Shown: positions 59,011 through 64,000 of the stretch, one piece after another
How positions within the stretch are numbered: the stretch's first letter is position 1
How the letters are laid out: each line of letters starts with the position of its first letter
Assembly (NCBI RefSeq): GCF_036785885.1
Contig: NC_092329.1
Coordinates: 13,472,449-13,536,448, forward strand
Direction: 5' to 3'
DNA from: Coffea arabica
Lineage: Eukaryota > Streptophyta > Magnoliopsida > Gentianales > Rubiaceae
DNA: 64,000 bases
Position numbers and translations under genes: made by a program
Notes under the pieces: model-generated
Told to the model about the DNA's origin: nothing
Databases searched by the model: none
Seen by the model: the letters and a program-made list of their open reading frames with translations, nothing else

Positions 59011-61505
59011 TCATGCATTGTGTCTAACAACTTATTGAAATAGCATTATACTATCCATGACACGATTCGCTAATTTAATCAAAATTCGAAAAGTAAACAG
59101 TGGGCAGGAAAGTGAATAATAGCAATATTGCCCAACATTCACATAGTTTACTCTGTAATTTGTATGGTTACAGCAAACATGCTGAATAATAATTGACCTC
59201 TGCCAATTGGGAATTGTCCAATTTTTTTTATATATTATAATAATTTGTGAAATTTTTGAATACAGATATAAAAGTGCTAAAATCAACTAAATTCTAAGAA
59301 TGCAGGAAATGGTCTCAATTTTGGAATCAAATAGTACATTTGTCCGAAGAATTACAAATGCCTAGAGCATTGCCTTTAAAATTTTGAACTTAACGCCCGA
59401 ACTCCATACAACTTGTTTTGTTCTCTTTCTCCCAAGATGGTACCGGCAATTGAGAGTCATCTTAGCAAAACATAGTTACGCTCCAACTTTAGCTCCAATA
59501 TGTGGTAACTACATCCTTGTCTTTGTTTAAGTAGCCCTATGGAACACTAAATTTCGTGGTAAATCCATATTTATTGTAGAAATTATACGCTTTGTCTTCT
59601 ATATGAAACTCCATTCCAATTTGCCAAGGCTCGTCTTCTGTCCATTTCAAGCATTCCACTACATGAATTTCATTTGTTTAGAGTGTATAAATTCATCAAC
59701 ATTATGTAAACATTCCATAACAGAGTGTATAATTGCATGCATATCTTGTACATGCTATCTTAGACCATGTAGAATCAAAACTCTAAAATAAGTTATAGTA
59801 CATTGCAGTTAAGGACTCATGACAACTGAATCAAAACTATCAATTAAGAAATTGGACATCCTAAGAATCTAAATCCGACCAGAATCAAAAGAGATAAGCC
59901 CAAATAAACCAAAATAGGATGCAGAAGAAATGAGGACTATAATTCATTCCTCAAAAATTGCTTTACTCTAGAGCTACTAGTGTATGCTACCTCTTTCAGC
60001 CATCAAGAAGAATAAGCGAAAAAATACTATTGTTCTCTGATCAGATCTACTCTTCTCATGCCTAATTAATATGCCAAATCATGCAGGGGAAAATTCTAAC
60101 AATTAGAGTTTAATTTTGTACCCACAATATTAAATATATATAATTGGAAGAATCTTACCAAAGGACAAGCAAACTTGCATAGAGGCAACTAAAAATGATT
60201 GTTATGCATTACAAAAGAAACTAGCTGGCAAAGAATATCCAAACATGTGGCATATATAGGAACAACGAGATAATAAAATCACAAAAGAACTGTTATATAA
60301 TAAAATAAAAATTTTTCATAGAAAACACAAGTAAGAGAAGAGACAACTATAATGTACAAATTATGGTATCTCTCAATCCGATTATACAATAGAATACCCT
60401 AGTATGTACAACATAACCATTATTATAATAATTCTAACCATGTGTGTTACTCTTAAAATTATCATATAGCAACATGATGACTAAATAGTGCTCTAACAAG
60501 ACATACTTGTACATATACCAAAACTCAATGTAATACTCATGAAACACATTGTGAATATTTTCTAACGTTGCGTATAGACACCACATGTATATATTTGCTA
60601 TTTGTTATCTTACATCTACATATCCAGGATTTAATCCCATTAACAACACTTATATATTAACTATTATGATAGCAATGATTTTTTCACTTGTACATACAAA
60701 TGAGCGCACTGTTCTTCCTGGGTAACAATGTGTACAATCAGACAGACACGCTGAAAAAACAGAGCATAACTTCTTTTTCATTTAAATATTAGTTTCTGCT
60801 AACATTGCTACCACTACAATTTCTATCCAATTCATATGATAATCAGCATCATTACCTTCATCAATCTCCGCTGCATTGTTGTAACTATTTGCTCACCCTG
60901 TTATAATGTCTATTGTCTTGGCCATTATTGTATGCTACAACTGTAATACCCTTTTCTAGTTTAAATCACTTCTTGGAAGCGATGTCAATGCAAATACTAT
61001 GATTGCTTCGGTGTTTATATTTGCTTGTACCCTTGCCGTCCCAGATATGGGTGGAGGTCCAAATTATCAACATTTAAAACCCACCACAGCAAGACTTTCT
61101 AACCCTAATTTGGTACACAAATCTGCATTTGCTATTTTTGCCCTCTCTTCTCTGGAGATAGATTGTTATTTCTCACCATTCTTCTCTTTCCACTATACCT
61201 TCGAAGAACTAAAATGAAAGCCTTCTTTTTTGTCAAGGTTTTTGCGGGTTTGTTTTCAAAATTAGTTTTGAATTCAAATTTTTAATTCAAATTTCATATT
61301 TTAACAATCCTGTTCCAATATAACGCCGTTTATATTGGTGTTTTTGAAATTAATATTTTTTTTGAAACTTCCTAATTAGATGGTGTCGTTTTGATGCCTT
61401 CTTTCTACCTGTCGACGTGGATGCATAATAACCACTTCTTAAGTTTTGTGAGGGGACCGTTCAGGGACGGTCTTTCCGATGACTTTCCTTGCCCCAAATC
61501 CCAAC
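59011..61505. other. AT-rich stretch, no gene found
   Basis: Short open frames (59032-59286, 59603-59791, 60999-61217) have no recognisable protein. Words such as ACTTGTACAT recur (60506, 60689), perhaps from the same eroded element as 58430-59010. Nothing else is supportable. Confidence 0.4.
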
Positions 61506-61651
61506 GAACCACTCGAAGACGTCCGAGGCTACTGTGACAACTTCTACAGTAAACACCATAAGCAAATCAAACTCGAAATCATAGACCAACAAACAGTTTT
61601 TCATTTGTTGTGTTAGCAAAAAGAATCAAGCTTCATCAGAGGATACAGTAG
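61506..61651. repeat. 146-bp block repeated from 731-876 (copy 2)
   Basis: Same length and orientation as copy 1. Begins ..CTCGAAGACGTCCGAGGC and ends GAGGATACAGTAG. A following AGAATCAAGCTTTATCA partly repeats the AGAATCAAGCTTCATCA just inside the block. Confidence 0.8.
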
Positions 61652-63094
61652 AATCAAGCTTTATCATGAACTTTTAGATTTTCTTCTAATCATGTTGTCC
61701 TATTTTTTTATTTTTAATTCACAGTCTAGTTGTGTTTGAATTTACAGTTACAATTTTTTGCAGGCCCTAATAATGTTTTCGAGATAAAGTCTTATTCTCT
61801 TGTGCATTGAGAAATGGCCTTATATGATTTTTTCCTTTTTTGCTTAACTTGTTCAAGTAGAGCTTTTCTAAAGGGTGCTCAATTGACACTCATCAACATG
61901 CTTACATTTCACCTAATTTACCATGTATAGACACGCTCTAACAATTACCACCTTTTCTTGCATATATACACTGTCTCTAATTAATCTTAATTTTTTGAAA
62001 ATCTAACACATGAAATATATTTTAATGAATGCCCATTGAGCACTCGTTAAATAGAACCTTTCAAGTAAGAGGCTACTCTATATTTGTGGAAGTTAATCAT
62101 CCATTGAAGGGAAGATATTTGATAAGATATACAGTAAAATGTATATAGACTTTTGAAAGTGTTCCATGGGCTAAAATCTCTAATGTATTCTATTTTCTCA
62201 TTTGTGCTGGCTCTTTTTATAGGTTCAATGGTTTAAGTTTTTGGTGACTCTATGTTTTTGTCGGTGAAGTGCTCATAGAAGATGTAGACAAGTATTCTTC
62301 ACCCTCTTTGCTTGCTATTGGCCAGAGTCACACACAAAAACTCTCCAGCAGCTGTGGTTGACAGGCACATACAATTCTATGTTGTATCTTCACTATAATT
62401 GTTCCAGAAAATTATCATGTACATAGCATGTAACAGTTCTTAATGGAGTTAACAGCTGTAGATGGAATTTTGTGCTGACATTTTCAATTATTGCATGAAA
62501 AATTCATATTTTTTGACTTTTATCACTACTAATAAAAGTTAATTTTCCTGATATAAATCCTATTGATTTATTGAACAAACAATAAAATCATATCATAATA
62601 TTTATGTACTAGAAGAGAATTAAGAAGCTATCATCTCAAAGCCTTTGGCTGATTTCCATTATTGCTAATCCCACTCTTTTACTATCGATACTAGATGCAA
62701 CAAAATGATGAAGTTGTCGTTCAAAAAAATTAAACTACTATTGGGAAATTTGCTGCTTGAAATTCTAAATAGAATAATGAACGTAGAGACAATGTCATAA
62801 GCGTTTTGTTTTGGTGAATATTTTGAACACTTCTGATCTTTAGTCAACCTATCAAATTGTGCACTTGTCTTCCTTCATTTTTTCTTTGCCATAGAAGTGC
62901 TCAGGATCTAGGGTTTGGTTATGACTGAAAAGATGAATACTGTGGAATCGAAAAAAAGTGGTGATTAGGATTTCATGAAATGATTGAGTTTCAATGAAGT
63001 ATATCATTAATTTTGTATTTTTTTTTCTTTCTAAAGATAGTTTGGTAATTCAAGAAGGTTTTTGTCATATACCTAAAAAGCTTGGTAACAGAAT
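61652..63094. other. Spacer upstream of a predicted WAK unit, no gene found
   Basis: AT-rich, with no coding sequence recognised on either strand. Confidence 0.4.
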
Positions 63095-63510
63095 GGCAAA
63101 TGCCATTAGTCCTTAGCATCCTTTTTAAAGTAGAAGCTCCAAAACATCCTCCATCTGGATAAATCATTGCAGTCCAATAGATTTGTGCATATTTTCTAAC
63201 AATCATCTGATAAAAGTGCTTAAAACTCAAAGAGAAATTTAGCTTTCATAGGAGATGGGAGAAATTCCAAAACTAGTAAATAATATGAAATCTCAATCTA
63301 TCTATTGAGCAAATAGATATTAATGAATATGAAAAACATTAAATCTCCAAAACATCTTCCCTGCATCCAGGTGAATCACTATAACTCAAAAGATTTGTGC
63401 ATGTTTTTAAAAATAACATTTGTTAAAAAATGATTGAAGCCCAAGGAGAAATTCAGCTAACATAGTAGATGTTAAAATTTTCAAATCTAGCAAACCATAT
63501 GAAATCTCAA
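63095..63510. repeat. Diverged tandem duplication, period about 211 bp
   Basis: CTCCAAAACATC at 63138 and 63349 each lead into AAATCATTGCAGTCCAATAGATTTGTGCAT versus GAATCACTATAACTCAAAAGATTTGTGCAT-like sequence, then (T)AAAAAATGATTGAAGCCCAAGGAGAAATT-like words and ATATGAAATCTCAA. Two copies, roughly three-quarters alike by eye. Confidence 0.7.
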
Positions 63511-63849
63511 ATCTCATAGAAAAAAGAGAAAAAAAGGAAAAAATTTCTTACAAGGGAAATCCTAGGATAGAATAAAATTTTCACTAGAAAAAACTAGGAG
63601 AGAAGAAATACTTACCAAGAAATGCTAGCAAAGAAAATTCCTCGCTAGAGGGAATTTATTTTAAAAAAGCAAATAAAAGGTATAAAAAACGGTTCCCTCC
63701 TATGGAGAAAGATTAGATCTGAAGGCCATTTTGGTTAGAGGAGCCTTAAAGAGAAGAAAGAGAGAATGAATTTTAGAGAGAAATACACTAACACACAATT
63801 ACTAAAATATTGGATTCCACAGATTAAATATTCGAAGATGTGCATTACA
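63511..63849. other. AT-rich spacer with purine-rich tracts
   Basis: Contains AGAAAAAAAGGAAAAAA and AGAGAAGAAAGAGAGAATG runs. No gene seen. Confidence 0.35.
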
Positions 63850-64000
63850 AACATATATCTTAATGACTTTCAAGACATACGTTGTATCCAAAAACACATT
63901 TGTGAATTTTTACACATATCAAGTGAAAATTATGTATGAAGTATGATTAATCATTTTTTTTAAAAAAAATGAATAAATGGGAAGACTAGGGCGGACTTGG
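63850..64000. repeat. WAK upstream block, copy 2, running off the window
   Basis: Same ordered words as 2375-2515: ATCCAAAAACACATTTGTG, CATATCAAGTG, AATAAATGGGAAGACTAGGG, CGGACTTGG. In copy 1 the gene A ATG follows about 400 bp later. Confidence 0.75.

Noticed and set aside
60999-61217. 72-codon open frame
   Set aside because: No domain, no neighbouring exon and no codon pattern to support it.

Overview
The window is plant nuclear DNA, almost certainly from a eudicot: AT-rich, with intron-containing wall-associated receptor kinase (WAK-like) genes and several typical plant transposon groups (Tekay-like and Athila/Tat-like Ty3/gypsy, Ty1/copia, L1-type LINE, PIF/Harbinger, hAT). The species cannot be told from the sequence alone. 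All family names come from motifs read by eye; no database search was possible.

Region 1-17 kb is a small WAK-like cluster. Two complete three-exon receptor kinase genes (2911-5622 and 7558-12062, both +) stand in tandem. An exon-1 relic (1822-1944) lies before them and a kinase-domain relic (16805-16938) after them. A frame-broken fragment resembling histidinol-phosphatase/inositol monophosphatase (12774-13083) follows gene B. Blocks upstream of gene A recur at 61506-61651 and 63850-64000, so another WAK unit probably begins just past the right edge.

Region 17-57 kb is a layered transposon heap. A minus-strand coding-like relic (18.1-18.96 kb) is followed by a reverse copia remnant (18994-20099), cut off by an Athila-like element (5' LTR 20100-21669, tRNA-Asp primer site, gag-like and env-like coding, no pol). 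The env-like reading is split by a solo Tekay-type LTR (25721-47823, duplication TTACC). That LTR holds three further insertions: a solo Athila-like LTR (27364-29255, GGTGT), a PIF/Harbinger transposon (30037-38440), and a pol-less Tekay-like element with two long LTRs (39265-47405, GTAAT). The Harbinger element contains another solo Tekay LTR (30972-34783, GAAAC), and the 3' LTR of the pol-less element contains a short hAT element (45523-46389, ATTGTCGA). Removing the nested pieces leaves an outer LTR of about 3.65 kb, close to the 3.81 kb of the inner solo LTR, which supports the reading.

From 48195 a second Athila/Tat-like element follows: LTR, primer site, a gag-protease reading in one frame broken only by stops, a 5'-truncated LINE (51689-55509) with an 18-bp target duplication, the rest of the protease, a five-copy ~75-bp minisatellite and 3' non-coding sequence. 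It is followed by a copia LTR with primer site and a gag remnant (57483-57914).

Region 58-64 kb has no supportable gene. It holds diverged repeats and the WAK-flank duplications. Only the two WAK-like genes look like functional host genes, probably plasma-membrane receptors binding pectin or other wall ligands outside and signalling by Ser/Thr phosphorylation inside. The second Harbinger ORF is open but belongs to an element whose transposase is broken.
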